A stretch of DNA of 64,000 nucleotides, from the NCBI GenBank assembly GCA_039819095.1, contig JBCBSP010000009.1, positions 35,312 to 99,311 on the forward strand, written 5' to 3'. Position 1 is the stretch's first letter, and each line of letters begins with the position of its first letter. The position numbers and the translations under genes were made by a program. Under the pieces are notes generated by a model. It saw only the letters and a list, made by a program, of their open reading frames with translations. It searched no databases and was not told the origin of the DNA. Shown piece by piece: positions 9,804-20,031 of this stretch. Source of the stretch: JBCBSP01 sp039819095 (GTDB lineage Bacteria; Pseudomonadota; Alphaproteobacteria; Caulobacterales; Maricaulaceae).

Positions 9804-11228
9804 ATGCTTTCGCACGTGCAACAAACACCTCAGATCATCACACGGTTTGCGCCCTCGCCGACGGGATTCCTCCATATCGGCGGCGCACGCACGGCCTTGT
9901 TCAACTCTTTGCTGGCGCGCGCCGATGGCGGCGTGTTCAAGCTGCGCATCGAAGACACCGACCGGGCCCGCTCCAGCGAGGCGGCGGTGGCCGCCATACT
10001 CGATGGTCTGTCCTGGCTGGGTCTGGACTGGGATGGCGAGGCCGTCTCCCAGTTCGAACGCGCGGACCGGCATCGTGAAATCGTTGAACAGCTTCTGTCC
10101 AGCGACGCCGCTTTCCGTTGCTATTGCACGCCGGACGAGGTGGAAGCCCTGCGTGAAACCGCCTTCGCCGAAGGCCGGGCGCTGCGCTCGCCGTGGCGCG
10201 ACCGTGATGCGGGAGAGGCGCCGGCCGGCGCGCCTTATGTCGTCCGATTCCGTGCGCCGGACAGCGATGTGATCGTGCGCGATTCGGTTCAGGGCGAAGT
10301 GCGCTGGGCCGCCAAGGAATTTGACGATCTCATCCTGCTGCGCGCAGACGGCGCGCCGACCTATAATCTGGCCGTGGTGGTGGATGATCACGATATGGGC
10401 GTGACCCACATCGTTCGCGGGGACGACCATCTGGTGAACGCGGCGCGCCAGTCTCAAATCTATGACGCGCTGGGCTGGACGGCCCCGGCCTTCGCCCACA
10501 TCCCGCTAATCCATGGTCCAGACGGCAAGAAGCTGTCCAAACGCCACGGCGCGCTGGGCATCGAGGCCTATCGCGATATGGGCTACCTACCTGAAGGGCT
10601 TCGCAATTACCTGCTTCGCCTGGGTTGGGCGCAGGGCGATAAGGAGCTGTTCAGCGATCAGGAGATGCTCAGCGCCTTCAGCCTTGACGGGTTGAATAAA
10701 GCGCCGGCCCGGCTCGACTTCGACAAGATGGCGAGCGTGAACGCCTGGCACATGCGCCGAGCCGATAATCACCGGCTGGTGGAGCTGCTTCTGGCGCGCA
10801 TTGGCGAGCAGAGCGAGCTGCGAACCGACGATACGGCGAAAGTCTGGCTCCACAGCGCGATGGATGTGCTGAAAGATCGCGGCGCAACGCTCGCCGAACT
10901 GGAGGATCAGGCCTATTTTCTCCTCCGGCCTCGCCCGATCCGTCTGGAAGGCAAGGCGGCTAAGCCGTTGAACGGGGATGAAGCGCGGACGCGGCTGGGC
11001 CGTTTGCGCGCTGTTCTGGCTGGTCAGGACGATTGGAGCGAGGCGTCACTGAGCGCCGCGCTCAACAGTTTCGCTGAGGCCGAAGAGGTCGGTTTCGGCA
11101 AGGTCGGACAGCCGCTTCGCGCGGCGCTGACCGGCGGCGCGAAAGCGCCGGACATGGGGTTTGTGCTGTCGGTGCTGGGCCAGGAGGAAACGCTGGCGCG
11201 GCTCGATGATCAATTGACCGGCGCCTGA
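9804..11228 (+). CDS. gltX: Glutamyl-tRNA synthetase
   Basis: This enzyme charges tRNA-Glu, and in alphaproteobacteria often tRNA-Gln for later amidation. From the ATG at 9804 it is 474 residues, normal for the family. It has the class I HIGH motif as HIGG (about 24-27), RIEDTDRAR, and the KMSKS-type loop KLSKRHGA (242-246). The frame is open upstream to 9552, but that part overlaps comEC antisense and does not resemble a synthetase. An in-frame ATG at 9771 is a second, less likely start. Alphaproteobacteria often have two gltX paralogues, so this may be gltX1 or gltX2. It ends 44 bases before gltA. Confidence 0.93.
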   Translation: MLSHVQQTPQIITRFAPSPTGFLHIGGARTALFNSLLARADGGVFKLRIEDTDRARSSEAAVAAILDGLSWLGLDWDGEAVSQFERADRHREIVEQLLSSDAAFRCYCTPDEVEALRETAFAEGRALRSPWRDRDAGEAPAGAPYVVRFRAPDSDVIVRDSVQGEVRWAAKEFDDLILLRADGAPTYNLAVVVDDHDMGVTHIVRGDDHLVNAARQSQIYDALGWTAPAFAHIPLIHGPDGKKLSKRHGALGIEAYRDMGYLPEGLRNYLLRLGWAQGDKELFSDQEMLSAFSLDGLNKAPARLDFDKMASVNAWHMRRADNHRLVELLLARIGEQSELRTDDTAKVWLHSAMDVLKDRGATLAELEDQAYFLLRPRPIRLEGKAAKPLNGDEARTRLGRLRAVLAGQDDWSEASLSAALNSFAEAEEVGFGKVGQPLRAALTGGAKAPDMGFVLSVLGQEETLARLDDQLTGA

Positions 11229-11272
11229 TCGGCGCCGCAGACAAGACACAGGTTCAAGAAGGGGCTAACTCG

Positions 11273-12577
11273 ATGGAAAACAAGGCCGAAAAGACCGGCG
11301 TCGCGCAGCTGACGATCAATGGCGAGACGATCGATCTTCCCGTGCTGAAAGGCCGGATCGGGCCGGACGTCATCGACATCCGCGCACTGTACAAGAAGGC
11401 CGGCGTCTTCACCTTCGATCCCGGTTTCACCTCTACAGCCAGCTGTGAAAGCCAGATTACCTATATCGACGGCGATGAGGGCGTGCTGCTGTATCGCGGC
11501 TATCCGATCGACCAGCTGGCCGAGCACTCCAACTTCACCGAAGTGGCCTATCTGCTGCTGCATGGCGAACTGCCGAGCGAGCCGGAGTTCAAGGAGTTCG
11601 ACTGGACGATCCGCCGGCACACCATGCTGCACGATCAGTTCGACCAGTTCTTCCGCGGTTATCGCCGCGACGCCCACCCGATGGCCGTCATGGTCGGCAC
11701 GGTCGGCGCGCTTTCGGCCTTCTATCACGACTCCACCGACATCAATGACCATGAGGCGCGCAAGATCGCCAGCCACCGCATGATCGCGAAAATGCCGACC
11801 ATCGCGGCGCGCGCGTTCAAGTACTCGGTCGGCCAGCCCTTCATTTCGCCGCAAAACGAGCTGGATTACGCGTCCAACTTCCTGCGCATGTGCTTTGCGG
11901 TCCCGGCGGAGAAATACACGGTCTCGCCGACGCTGGCGCGCGCCATGGACCGCATTTTCATCCTGCACGCCGATCACGAGCAGAACGCCTCCACCTCCAC
12001 GGTGCGCTTGGCCGGTTCATCCGGCGCCAACCCGTTCGCCTGCATCGCGTCGGGCATCGCTTCGCTCTGGGGCCCGGCGCATGGCGGCGCGAACGAGGCG
12101 GCCCTTAACATGCTGGCGGAAATCGGCTCGGTGGATCGCATTCCCGAATACATCGAGAAGGCCAAGGACAAGGATGATCCCTTCCGCCTGATGGGCTTCG
12201 GTCACCGCGTTTACAAGAATTACGATCCGCGCGCGAAGGTGATGCGCGAAACCGCTCACCAGGTGCTCGACGAGCTGGGCGTTCGCGACGATCCATTGCT
12301 CGCCGTCGCCATGGAACTGGAGAAGATCGCGCTGGAAGACGCGTACTTCGTTGAGAAGAAGCTCTATCCCAATATCGACTTCTATTCCGGTATCACGTTA
12401 AAGGCGATGGGCTTCCCGACCGATATGTTCACCGTGCTGTTCGCCGTGGCGCGTACGGTCGGCTGGATCGCTCAATGGACCGAAATGCTGGAAGACCCCA
12501 GCCAGAAGATCGGTCGTCCGCGCCAAGTGTTCACCGGCGCGACCGAGCGCGATTATCTTAGCTTCGACAAGCGCTGA
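11273..12577 (+). CDS. gltA: Citrate synthase, type II
   Basis: GltA condenses oxaloacetate and acetyl-CoA at the entry of the TCA cycle. The 434-residue protein has the beta-rich N-terminal domain of the large hexameric, NADH-sensitive Gram-negative type, including [11 protein letters not shown]. The catalytic residues are His270 ([11 protein letters not shown]), His311 ([14 protein letters not shown]) and Asp369 (NIDFYSG). The ATG is preceded by a purine-rich AAGAAGGGG. It is followed by a strong hairpin terminator. gltX-gltA adjacency is common in this group. Confidence 0.98.
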   Translation: MENKAEKTGVAQLTINGETIDLPVLKGRIGPDVIDIRALYKKAGVFTFDPGFTSTASCESQITYIDGDEGVLLYRGYPIDQLAEHSNFTEVAYLLLHGELPSEPEFKEFDWTIRRHTMLHDQFDQFFRGYRRDAHPMAVMVGTVGALSAFYHDSTDINDHEARKIASHRMIAKMPTIAARAFKYSVGQPFISPQNELDYASNFLRMCFAVPAEKYTVSPTLARAMDRIFILHADHEQNASTSTVRLAGSSGANPFACIASGIASLWGPAHGGANEAALNMLAEIGSVDRIPEYIEKAKDKDDPFRLMGFGHRVYKNYDPRAKVMRETAHQVLDELGVRDDPLLAVAMELEKIALEDAYFVEKKLYPNIDFYSGITLKAMGFPTDMFTVLFAVARTVGWIAQWTEMLEDPSQKIGRPRQVFTGATERDYLSFDKR

Positions 12578-12599
12578 TCTTCGCTGAACTGGAAACACA

Positions 12600-12632
12600 A
12601 ACGCCGGCCGGTCACTCCGCGCCGGCGTTTTT
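12600..12632. terminator. Bidirectional terminator between gltA and lpxB
   Basis: Stem AACGCCGGC (12600-12608) pairs with GCCGGCGTT (12621-12629), followed by a T run on the plus strand. The right arm lies within the last codons of lpxB, and the lpxB stop codon is in the loop. The hairpin therefore serves gltA cleanly and may also end the reverse-strand operon. Confidence 0.8.
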
Positions 12633-13796
12633 CATGCGCGCATCCACAATCGACAGGAGCGCTTCAGCCGCCGCTTCACTGGGCGCCTGACCGGGTCCTT
12701 TCATCGACAGTGTCACGCCACGCAGGCGCTCTGACAGCGCGGCGCGCCCGCCCTTGTCTTCAACGAAGGCCGCCAGCGCCGCGGCGAGGTTGTCGCCGGT
12801 GCACCGGGTCTGCACGAACTCAGGAATGAGCGCGTCATCGGCGGCAATATTCACCAGCGAGATATATTTCGAACGCATCAGGAAGAGCCGCCCGACCAAC
12901 CAGCTCAGCCAGCCCAGCCGATAGGCGGCTACGGTGGGCACGCCGGCGCGCGCCAGCTCCAGCGTCACGGTTCCAGAGCACGCCAGCGCAATGTCAGCGG
13001 CGGAGAAGGCGTCGAGCCGTTCACGCGCATCGGCGACAATCAGGCTGGAGAAAGCCTCATGAGAAGCGATCACAGCGCGCGCCTGGTCCGCCACGCTGGG
13101 CGACAGCACCGTAGCGAAACGCAGTTCAGGATAGGCGATCTGAAGCCGCTCCATAGCGGCTGCAAAGTGCGGGGTGAGCCGGCGAATCTCCGCGCCCCGG
13201 CTCCCGAACAGGACCAGCGCCAGCGTTTCGTCATCCCGCAGCCCGTGGCGCGCGCGAAACGCGGCGGCGTGACCAGTGACCGGGCGCTCCAGCGCCGGAT
13301 TGCCGACAAAGGTCACCGGCAGGCCATGCGGCTCGTAATAGGGCGCATCGAACGGATGGATGGCCAGGAGATGATCGACCGCCTTCGCCAGCACGCCGGC
13401 GCGCCCAGGCCGGGTCGCGAAGACTTGCGGGCCGACATATTTGACGATGGCGGTGTCGGGGCTGGCTTCGCGAATCTGCTTGGCCGCACGGATCATGAAG
13501 CCCCAGGAGTCGATCAGGACGGCGGCATCGGCCCGCCACTCAGCGATCGCCGCGCCGGTCTCAGCCGCGCGCTCATTGACCAGCTTGACGATCTTGAACC
13601 CGTCAAAAATGCCGAGCACGGCGAGCTCGGAGATATCGTAGAGGGACGGCGCGCCCTCATTGGCCATCTCGGCGCCGCCTACGGCGCGAATCTCGATATC
13701 CGGTCGTCGCTGGCGCAGCGCCCGGATCAGGGCCGCGCCCAAAAGATCCCCGGACGGTTCCGCCGCGACCAGGAAGATACGCAAGGGCCGGCTCAC
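12612..13796 (-). CDS. lpxB: Lipid-A-disaccharide synthase
   Basis: LpxB joins UDP-diacylglucosamine and lipid X to form the lipid A disaccharide. The 394-residue GT-B-type glycosyltransferase begins with RIFLVAAEPSGDLLGAALI. It has GGAEMANEG, VDSWGFMIRAAK, FGSRGAEIRRL and ACSGTVTLELARAGVPTV, the conserved LpxB donor-site elements. The start overlaps the stop of the upstream lpxI-type gene by 4 bases. It is the last gene of the long envelope block. Confidence 0.96.
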   Translation of the reverse strand: MSRPLRIFLVAAEPSGDLLGAALIRALRQRRPDIEIRAVGGAEMANEGAPSLYDISELAVLGIFDGFKIVKLVNERAAETGAAIAEWRADAAVLIDSWGFMIRAAKQIREASPDTAIVKYVGPQVFATRPGRAGVLAKAVDHLLAIHPFDAPYYEPHGLPVTFVGNPALERPVTGHAAAFRARHGLRDDETLALVLFGSRGAEIRRLTPHFAAAMERLQIAYPELRFATVLSPSVADQARAVIASHEAFSSLIVADARERLDAFSAADIALACSGTVTLELARAGVPTVAAYRLGWLSWLVGRLFLMRSKYISLVNIAADDALIPEFVQTRCTGDNLAAALAAFVEDKGGRAALSERLRGVTLSMKGPGQAPSEAAAEALLSIVDARMKNAGAE

Positions 13797-14641
13797 ACCA
13801 CGCCATCCTCTGAGGTGATGAGCACGAACAGACCCGCGGCGTCAGCGGCGTCGCGTACAGCCTTCTGACCCAGGATCAAGGCGCCGCCCGCCGGTGCGAC
13901 GATGCCGGCGAGACCCGCCTCGGCGGCGCGCTCAACAGTCGACACGCCAATGGTCGGAAGATCAACGCGGCGTTCCTGAATGGGCTTGGGTCGCTTGGCG
14001 AGCACGCCGCGGGGCGCGCCCGAGTTCCCGCGCAAGGCCGCATCAAGCTCGCCTACCCGCGCGATCATGCGATCGGTGCCCTCCTGGGCTTCAACCGCAA
14101 GCACCAGCCCATCGCAGACCACGACGCCCTGACCAATATCCAGCCGCCCGATATCGGCGGCCGTCTCCATCGCCTTGCGGGCATCGGCGAGATTATCCGC
14201 ACTGAGGCCTACACCGCCCAGAACGCCCTCACGCGCCAAAAGCGATCCAGCCACCTCATCTGAACCCACGACCTGGAAACCTTCAGCCTCAAACGCCCCG
14301 ACAATGACGCGCAAAAGGGCGTCATCCCCACGCGCTGCCGCAGCGAGCACTTTCGGAAGCAGGCTGACCCCGCGCCAGTCGGGACGCAAATTCTTAAAGT
14401 CGGGACGGGTCACGACGCCAGCGAAGCAGGCCGCATCGCAGCCCGCCGTCTTCATGTCTTCAAACACGCCGCCGATCTCGCCGACGCCACGAACCGTGCA
14501 GCCGGGATAATCATGGGGCTCGCCAAAGCCCTTGATCGCGATCACATGACCCAGTCGATCTTCAGCGCGGCAGGCTTCGGCTACGTAGCGCGGGAGGTCG
14601 CCTGCGCCCGCGATCAACCCCAGCTTACGCCAATCGCTCAT
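13793..14641 (-). CDS. lpxI: UDP-2,3-diacylglucosamine pyrophosphatase, LpxI type (DUF1009)
   Basis: LpxI cleaves UDP-2,3-diacylglucosamine to lipid X and UMP, replacing the unrelated LpxH of enterics. The 282-residue protein has the two LpxI halves. The N-terminal one begins LGLIAGAGDLPRYVAEACR, and the C-terminal one contains VCDGLVLAVEAQEGTDRMI and RVDLPTIGVSTVERAAEAGL. Its position between lpxA and lpxB is the usual place in alphaproteobacteria. It overlaps lpxB by 4 bases. LpxI was first described in Caulobacter, and no LpxH is seen in the window. Confidence 0.92.
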   Translation of the reverse strand: MSDWRKLGLIAGAGDLPRYVAEACRAEDRLGHVIAIKGFGEPHDYPGCTVRGVGEIGGVFEDMKTAGCDAACFAGVVTRPDFKNLRPDWRGVSLLPKVLAAAARGDDALLRVIVGAFEAEGFQVVGSDEVAGSLLAREGVLGGVGLSADNLADARKAMETAADIGRLDIGQGVVVCDGLVLAVEAQEGTDRMIARVGELDAALRGNSGAPRGVLAKRPKPIQERRVDLPTIGVSTVERAAEAGLAGIVAPAGGALILGQKAVRDAADAAGLFVLITSEDGVV

Positions 14642-14653
14642 GACCGGATCGCT

Positions 14654-15442
14654 CTAGCGGCTATCCGGCGTGCACAGCGGGCGAGCCGCCGGAGCTCGGA
14701 TGAAGTCAATGATTTCGACGATCTCAGGGCGGCCTGCAAAGAGCCGTCCGGCATCTTCTATGCGCTCGGAAAATGCGCCCTCAGAGGCGAACATCAGGCG
14801 GTAAGCGGCGCGCAAATCATGGATGAGATCGCGCGGGAAGCCGCGACGCTTCAGCCCGACCAGATTCAGGCCGGCCAGATGACCGTCATTATCGACCATG
14901 CCGTAGGGGATCACATCGCCGGTGACCGCTGACAGCCCGCCGACGAAGGCGTAGCGCCCAACCCTGCATTTCTGGTGGATCGCGGCCAGCCCGCCCATGA
15001 TCACATAGTCGCCAATCACCGCTTCGCCGCCAAGCGTTGCGTTGTTGGCGAAGACCACATTCTCGCCGACGATGCAGTCATGCGCGACATGGGCGCCAAC
15101 CATGAAATAACCGCCGGCGCCAACCCGCGTCTCGCCGAGAGCCGTGGTGCCGCGATGCATGGTGACCTGCTCGCGCATCGTATTGTTTGGCCCGATGATG
15201 AGGCTGACATCCTCACCGTCATATTTCATGTCCTGCGGATCCCCGCCGAGCGAACCAAACGGGTGCACGATGCAGTTTTCGCCCAGCTCGGTCCGTCCGG
15301 TGACCGTCACATGAGACAGGAGCTGACATCCGGCGGCGATCTTCACATACGGTCCGATCACGCAGTATGGCCCGATCGTGACGTCATCAGCGATCTCGGC
15401 GCCCGCGTCGACGATAGCCGTCGGGTGTATGGTGGCGGCCAT
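14654..15442 (-). CDS. lpxA: UDP-N-acetylglucosamine O-acyltransferase
   Basis: LpxA transfers a 3-hydroxyacyl chain from ACP to UDP-GlcNAc, the first step of lipid A synthesis. The 262-residue protein is a left-handed beta-helix made of hexapeptide repeats. It has the catalytic histidine in VAHDCIVG (about residue 121) and the C-terminal helical domain. I chose the ATG at 15442, which shares one base with the fabZ TGA; a TTG one codon upstream is less likely. Translation is coupled to fabZ. Confidence 0.96.
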   Translation of the reverse strand: MAATIHPTAIVDAGAEIADDVTIGPYCVIGPYVKIAAGCQLLSHVTVTGRTELGENCIVHPFGSLGGDPQDMKYDGEDVSLIIGPNNTMREQVTMHRGTTALGETRVGAGGYFMVGAHVAHDCIVGENVVFANNATLGGEAVIGDYVIMGGLAAIHQKCRVGRYAFVGGLSAVTGDVIPYGMVDNDGHLAGLNLVGLKRRGFPRDLIHDLRAAYRLMFASEGAFSERIEDAGRLFAGRPEIVEIIDFIRAPAARPLCTPDSR

Positions 15443-15912
15443 CAAGACTCTCCCTGGGTCACCGAGGTTGCGGCGAACTCCGCATCGGCGCAGCGCACGC
15501 CGTTCACGCGCGCCTCACCCCTGAACTTGAACACGCCGCGGCGCGCCGTGACGACCTGCACCGGCATCTCCAGCACATCACCCGGCCTCACCGGACGGCG
15601 AAACCGCGCCCTGTCCACACCCATGAAAAAGATCGTCGTGCGGGTGATATCGGCGTTGAGAGTCTTCGACATCAAGATGGCGCCGGTCTGGGCAAGCGCC
15701 TCGATGACTAAAACGCCCGGCATGACCGGATTGTCCGGGAAATGACCCTGGAAGTAGGGCTCGCCGGCCGACACGCACTTGATCCCAGTGATGGACTGGC
15801 CTTCCACATAGGCTTCAGCCCTGTCGATCAACAAGAAGGGAAAACGGTGGGGAAGCCGGGTCAGAATCTCATCAGGGCCTATCGACACGCCGCTTGCTGG
15901 ATCGTCACTCAT
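15442..15912 (-). CDS. fabZ: 3-hydroxyacyl-[ACP] dehydratase
   Basis: FabZ dehydrates 3-hydroxyacyl-ACP in fatty-acid elongation and so competes with LpxA and LpxD for the same acyl-ACP pool. The 156-residue hot-dog protein has [11 protein letters not shown] and the active-site stretch [20 protein letters not shown], which supplies the catalytic His and Glu. It sits between lpxD and lpxA, as is typical. Confidence 0.97.
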   Translation of the reverse strand: MSDDPASGVSIGPDEILTRLPHRFPFLLIDRAEAYVEGQSITGIKCVSAGEPYFQGHFPDNPVMPGVLVIEALAQTGAILMSKTLNADITRTTIFFMGVDRARFRRPVRPGDVLEMPVQVVTARRGVFKFRGEARVNGVRCADAEFAATSVTQGES

Positions 15913-15923
15913 CGCGCCTTGCC

Positions 15924-16946
15924 TTACGTCTTGGTCTTGTTCGAACCGCGTTGACCAACCTGACGCCGGACCCAGGCGGTCTCACGCATGAAGCTCTTGA
16001 TCGGCTGAGCCGGAGAGCCGGCCCATGTCTCACCGGCCGGAATGCTTCGCATCACCGCCGCATCCGCAGCCAGCCGCGCGCCATCGCCGATGGTCAAGTG
16101 GTCGGCGACGCCGACACGTCCGCCGAACTGCGCGCCGGCCCCGACCGTTACGCTGCCGGAAATGCCGGCGAAGGCGGCCATAACCGCCATCTCGCCGACC
16201 ACGACATTATGGCCGATATGGCAGAGATTATCGATTCGACAGCCGGTCTTCAGCCAAGTGTCGTCAAACATGCCTCGATCAACCGTGACATTGGCGCCCA
16301 GCGTCACCGCGTCTTCAATGATCACCCGACCGACATGCGGCAGGGAGACGATTTCCTTGTCGAGCTGGGCCAGGCCGAACCCGCTCTCGCCGATCACTGC
16401 GCCGGCGGCGATCTCGCATCCAGCGCCAATATCAGCAAAGTGGATTACCGCGCCGGCGCCGATGCGCGTTCCCGCCCCGATCCTTACGCCCGGCCCGATC
16501 ACCGTATTGGGACCGACCTGCGCGCCAGGGGCGATATCCGCCCCCTGTCCGACAACAACGCCGGGTGAGAGCCTGGCGTCCGGCGCAATGCGTGCGTCGT
16601 GATTGTGGGCCGCATCGCCCGCATGGATGCGCGGAGCGATCAGTCGCCCACAGGCCAGCGCGTAAGCGGCTTTGGGCGCTGAATGCACAAGGACAGCGGC
16701 TGCGTCGGCTGCGAGGGCCGCCTCGCCAGCGACCGTGTCGTTCACCAGAACGATTGCACCGGCCAAGCCTAGCTCGCCAGCTTCGCTCGCCAGAAAGCAG
16801 ACATCCCCAACGCGCGCCTTGGCCAGCGACGAGACATTCAGCGCTTGCGCTGTCCCGTCGCCAACAAGCTGTGCGCCGACCTGTTCAGCCAGCGCGGAGG
16901 CGCACACCGGTCCGAGGCTTTCGTAAAAGCGCGGATCGGCCCCCAT
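15924..16946 (-). CDS. lpxD: UDP-3-O-acylglucosamine N-acyltransferase
   Basis: LpxD adds the N-linked acyl chain in lipid A synthesis. The 340-residue protein has the N-terminal uridine-binding domain (DVCFLASEAGEL region) and then many hexapeptide repeats of a left-handed beta-helix, for example VVVGQGADIAPGAQVGPN. The family landmarks GFGLAQ and NLCHIGHNVVVGE (catalytic histidine) are present. It lies 22 bases after ompH in the same direction, and the length is normal. Confidence 0.96.
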   Translation of the reverse strand: MGADPRFYESLGPVCASALAEQVGAQLVGDGTAQALNVSSLAKARVGDVCFLASEAGELGLAGAIVLVNDTVAGEAALAADAAAVLVHSAPKAAYALACGRLIAPRIHAGDAAHNHDARIAPDARLSPGVVVGQGADIAPGAQVGPNTVIGPGVRIGAGTRIGAGAVIHFADIGAGCEIAAGAVIGESGFGLAQLDKEIVSLPHVGRVIIEDAVTLGANVTVDRGMFDDTWLKTGCRIDNLCHIGHNVVVGEMAVMAAFAGISGSVTVGAGAQFGGRVGVADHLTIGDGARLAADAAVMRSIPAGETWAGSPAQPIKSFMRETAWVRRQVGQRGSNKTKT

Positions 16947-16968
16947 GCACGCCCCCTTATCTGGCCGA

Positions 16969-17583
16969 TTACGGCTGCGCAGGCTGCTGAGGAGCCCGCA
17001 CGCGATTGACCGGGGTCGTGGTCAGGCGCTGATTCATGCGCTCGATCACGGTGTTGCTGATATCGACGCGCTCGGAAACGAACACCGCCTGGCTGCGGTC
17101 GAGCAACACATCGGCCCCGCGTTCGTTGACGATTTCCTGCAGCACGTTCTGAAGAATGACGAGCACCGGCTGCATGGCCTGACGTTCGGTGGCCACCAGC
17201 TCCTGCGTCCGCAGACGGCGGATCTGTTCAAAGTTGGCGGCCTGTTGCTGCAGGGTCTGCACACGCTGGATCAGGTCAGGGCGCTGCTGGATCGCTTCTT
17301 CGCTGAGCACGGAGACTTCGGCGTTGAGGCGTTCATTTTCCTGTTCGATTGGCGCGCCCAGCGCCTCAAGCTCAGACTGGATTTCCGCCCCGATCACTTC
17401 CAGGCGCGATGCAATGTGCTGGCCGACAGCGCTTTCGCGAAGAATGCGCTCTTCATTCATCACCAGAACCGATTGAGCGGCGCTTGCGCCGGAGACACCG
17501 AGAGCGATGACCAGGCCAAACAGAAACGTCCCACCCAGGGCGCGAAGTCGACCGAGAGCGGTGGAGAAGCGGTGCAGAAGCAT
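16969..17583 (-). CDS. OmpH/Skp family periplasmic chaperone
   Basis: Skp holds unfolded outer-membrane proteins on their way to BamA. This 204-residue protein has an N-terminal signal segment (about 20-36, ending ASAAQ). The mature part contains VLVMNEERILRES and a long heptad-rich coiled coil (about residues 50-140), the Skp tentacle. The C-terminus is rich in Pro and Gln. It begins 3 bases after the bamA stop, which is the standard context for skp. Confidence 0.92.
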   Translation of the reverse strand: MLLHRFSTALGRLRALGGTFLFGLVIALGVSGASAAQSVLVMNEERILRESAVGQHIASRLEVIGAEIQSELEALGAPIEQENERLNAEVSVLSEEAIQQRPDLIQRVQTLQQQAANFEQIRRLRTQELVATERQAMQPVLVILQNVLQEIVNERGADVLLDRSQAVFVSERVDISNTVIERMNQRLTTTPVNRVRAPQQPAQP

Positions 17584-17586
17584 GAT

Positions 17587-20007
17587 TTAGAACCCTGTTC
17601 TTGTGCTGAAGCGGAAGAATTCGGCGCGGTCGTAATCTTCCTTCACGAACGCCTCCGCGAAATCGAAACGGACAGGCCCGAAGGGCGAGTCCCAGAAAAT
17701 GCTAAGACCAGCCGACACGCGCGGACGAAGCTCGTCCACGGTGAAGATGGCGTTAGCCGAACCGTCATCGGCGATCTGGTCACCGTCATTGAGCAGGCCC
17801 ATCGTGCCAAACTCGGTGAAGAGGCTGCCCCGGATCCCGTACTGCTCGGGCAGGCCGAGCGGGAAGCCGAGTTCCAGGGCGCCGATGGCGTAGAAATTGC
17901 CGCCCAGCGCATCGCCGGAGAACACTTCCACGTCATCACCGCCCTGACGGCGCACGACACGCGGGCCGATGCCCGCCGTCTCAAAGCCCCGGAACGAGTT
18001 CCCGCCCTTGAAGAAGCGGTCGTTGATCCGAGGCTCGTCACCGCCCCAGGAGAACAGATAACCAGACTCGCCAGTCAGGCTGAGCACCAGATCATCGCGG
18101 AAGACGTTTCGGTAGATTCCGCCACGAACCTCTGAGCGCACATAGCGAACATCACCGCCGAATCCGGCGAAATCCTGGTTGAAACTAAGGCGGAAACCGC
18201 GCGAAGGCTCGCGCGGGTCGTCCACCCGGTCCCAACTCAGCGAATAGCTCACCACCGAGGTGACGCGCGAACCAGCGGCGCGCTCAATGGATTCCGAGAC
18301 GCCCAGGAAGGTGTTAACCTCGTCGGTCCTCAGCGTGTAGCTCACACCTGCCGACACCGCACGGGTCAGCGGGAAGCCGGCGCGCAGGGTGAAACCTGTC
18401 GATTGCGTCTCGAACGACGCCTCATCGGAAAAGTCCGTACGCACCTGGAACAGATCGAACCCGCCGGCGAGGTTTCGGTCAAGGAAGCGCGGTTCGGTAA
18501 AACGGATATCAATCTGCTGACGGCGCGAACTGGCCGAAACGCGCAGGCGCAGGAACTGGCCCCGACCGCGTAGATTACGTTCCGACACCGAGAAATCGAC
18601 AAGGAAGGCGTCTGTGGATGAGAAGCCGGCGCCGAATGCGAGCTCACCGGTGGGCTGCTCGGTTACCGCAACGCGAATCTGGGCCCTGTCGATAGACGAG
18701 CCCTGGAAGGGTTCCACCTCCACCTGTTCAAAGAAGCCCAGCCGGCGAACGCGCGCCTGTGAAATATTCAAGAGCGCCTGATTGAAGGCGTCGCCTTCGA
18801 CAATATCCAGCTCGCGACGGATCACCCTGTCGAGCGTACGCGTATTACCGACGATATCGATGCGCTCGATATACACGCGCGGCGTCTCCGCAATCACATA
18901 TTCGATATCGACCGTCTGGGTTTCGCGATTGACGGACACGCGCGGGCGCACGTCCACGAACGCATAACCGGAAGCGCCGGCCGCGAAGGTCAGCGCATCC
19001 GTGGATTCCTCAATCAGGCTGCCGACATAAAGCGCGCCGGGCCGGGTCGGCACGACTGATTCGAGATACTCTTCGCTGAGATCGGGGATGTCCGTGGTAA
19101 CTTCGATCTCGCCAAAATTATAGCGCTCGCCTTCATCCATGGTGAAGGTGATGAAGAAGGCGTCCTGATCCGGCGTCAGCTCGGCGATGGCGGAGATCAC
19201 GCGGAAGTCGGCGAAGCCGCGATCAGCGTAGTAGAGCCGCAGCTGCTCGCGATCGAACTCCAGCCGGTCGGGGTCATAATTGTCGTTGGAGCTGAAGAAA
19301 CGCCACCAGCGCGCTTCACGGGTGACGATCTCGCTCATCAGCCGGCTGTCGGTGAAAGTGCGGTTGCCGACAAAATTGATGCGTCGGACCCCGGTGACCG
19401 GGCCTTCGGAAATCTCGAACACCAGATCGATGCGGTTCTGGGGCAGCTCCACGATTTTCGGCTCGACCTGAGCGGCGAAGCGACCGGAGCGACGGTAGAC
19501 TTCCAGAATGCGCTGAACATCGGATTGAACGCGCGACCGGGTGAAGATGGCCCGCGGCTGAACCTCGATCTCATCGGTGATCTTGTCGTCCGCGATCGCG
19601 CGATTGCCTTCCAGGATAACGCGGTTGATGATCGGGTTTTCTTCGACCATGAGGGCCAGCGTCGGGCCGTCGATGGCGATGCGCACATCGGAAAACAGGC
19701 CCGTTCCGAACAGGGTCTGGATCGATAGGTTGAGCAGGCGCGGGTCTGGCAAATCGCCCGGCTGGATCAGCATGTAGGACAGGATGGTATCCGCTTCGAC
19801 ACGCTGATTGCCTTCCACCAGGATCTGCAAAATCGGCTGCTGGGGCTCTGACTGGGCCACCTGGCCTTGTGCGATCGCCTCTGAGGCTTGCTGCAAGGAA
19901 GCGGCCGCCTCGCCGTCCTGCGCATGGGCCAGGCCAGACAGCCCCAGAAGCCCGATGCTCAGGCCCAAGGCTGCGATCCAGTTCAACAGGCGCGCCATCT
20001 CGCTCAT
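17587..20007 (-). CDS. bamA: Outer membrane protein assembly factor BamA
   Basis: BamA inserts beta-barrel proteins into the outer membrane. The 806-residue protein has a signal peptide (through LAHAQD), a Gln/Ala-rich spacer and five POTRA domains (about residues 55-430). One POTRA landmark is IILEGNRAI-like NRVILEGNRAIADDKI. The C-terminal Omp85 barrel contains the SRGFRLS-type strand and FKGGNSFRGFETAGIGPR, the VRGF loop motif, and it ends in an aromatic FRFSTRTGF. The first ATG (20007) and the ATG three codons later are both possible starts. rseP lies upstream and skp downstream. Confidence 0.96.
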   Translation of the reverse strand: MSEMARLLNWIAALGLSIGLLGLSGLAHAQDGEAAASLQQASEAIAQGQVAQSEPQQPILQILVEGNQRVEADTILSYMLIQPGDLPDPRLLNLSIQTLFGTGLFSDVRIAIDGPTLALMVEENPIINRVILEGNRAIADDKITDEIEVQPRAIFTRSRVQSDVQRILEVYRRSGRFAAQVEPKIVELPQNRIDLVFEISEGPVTGVRRINFVGNRTFTDSRLMSEIVTREARWWRFFSSNDNYDPDRLEFDREQLRLYYADRGFADFRVISAIAELTPDQDAFFITFTMDEGERYNFGEIEVTTDIPDLSEEYLESVVPTRPGALYVGSLIEESTDALTFAAGASGYAFVDVRPRVSVNRETQTVDIEYVIAETPRVYIERIDIVGNTRTLDRVIRRELDIVEGDAFNQALLNISQARVRRLGFFEQVEVEPFQGSSIDRAQIRVAVTEQPTGELAFGAGFSSTDAFLVDFSVSERNLRGRGQFLRLRVSASSRRQQIDIRFTEPRFLDRNLAGGFDLFQVRTDFSDEASFETQSTGFTLRAGFPLTRAVSAGVSYTLRTDEVNTFLGVSESIERAAGSRVTSVVSYSLSWDRVDDPREPSRGFRLSFNQDFAGFGGDVRYVRSEVRGGIYRNVFRDDLVLSLTGESGYLFSWGGDEPRINDRFFKGGNSFRGFETAGIGPRVVRRQGGDDVEVFSGDALGGNFYAIGALELGFPLGLPEQYGIRGSLFTEFGTMGLLNDGDQIADDGSANAIFTVDELRPRVSAGLSIFWDSPFGPVRFDFAEAFVKEDYDRAEFFRFSTRTGF

Positions 20008-20031
20008 CCCCTCAGGCTGCGATGCGGGCGC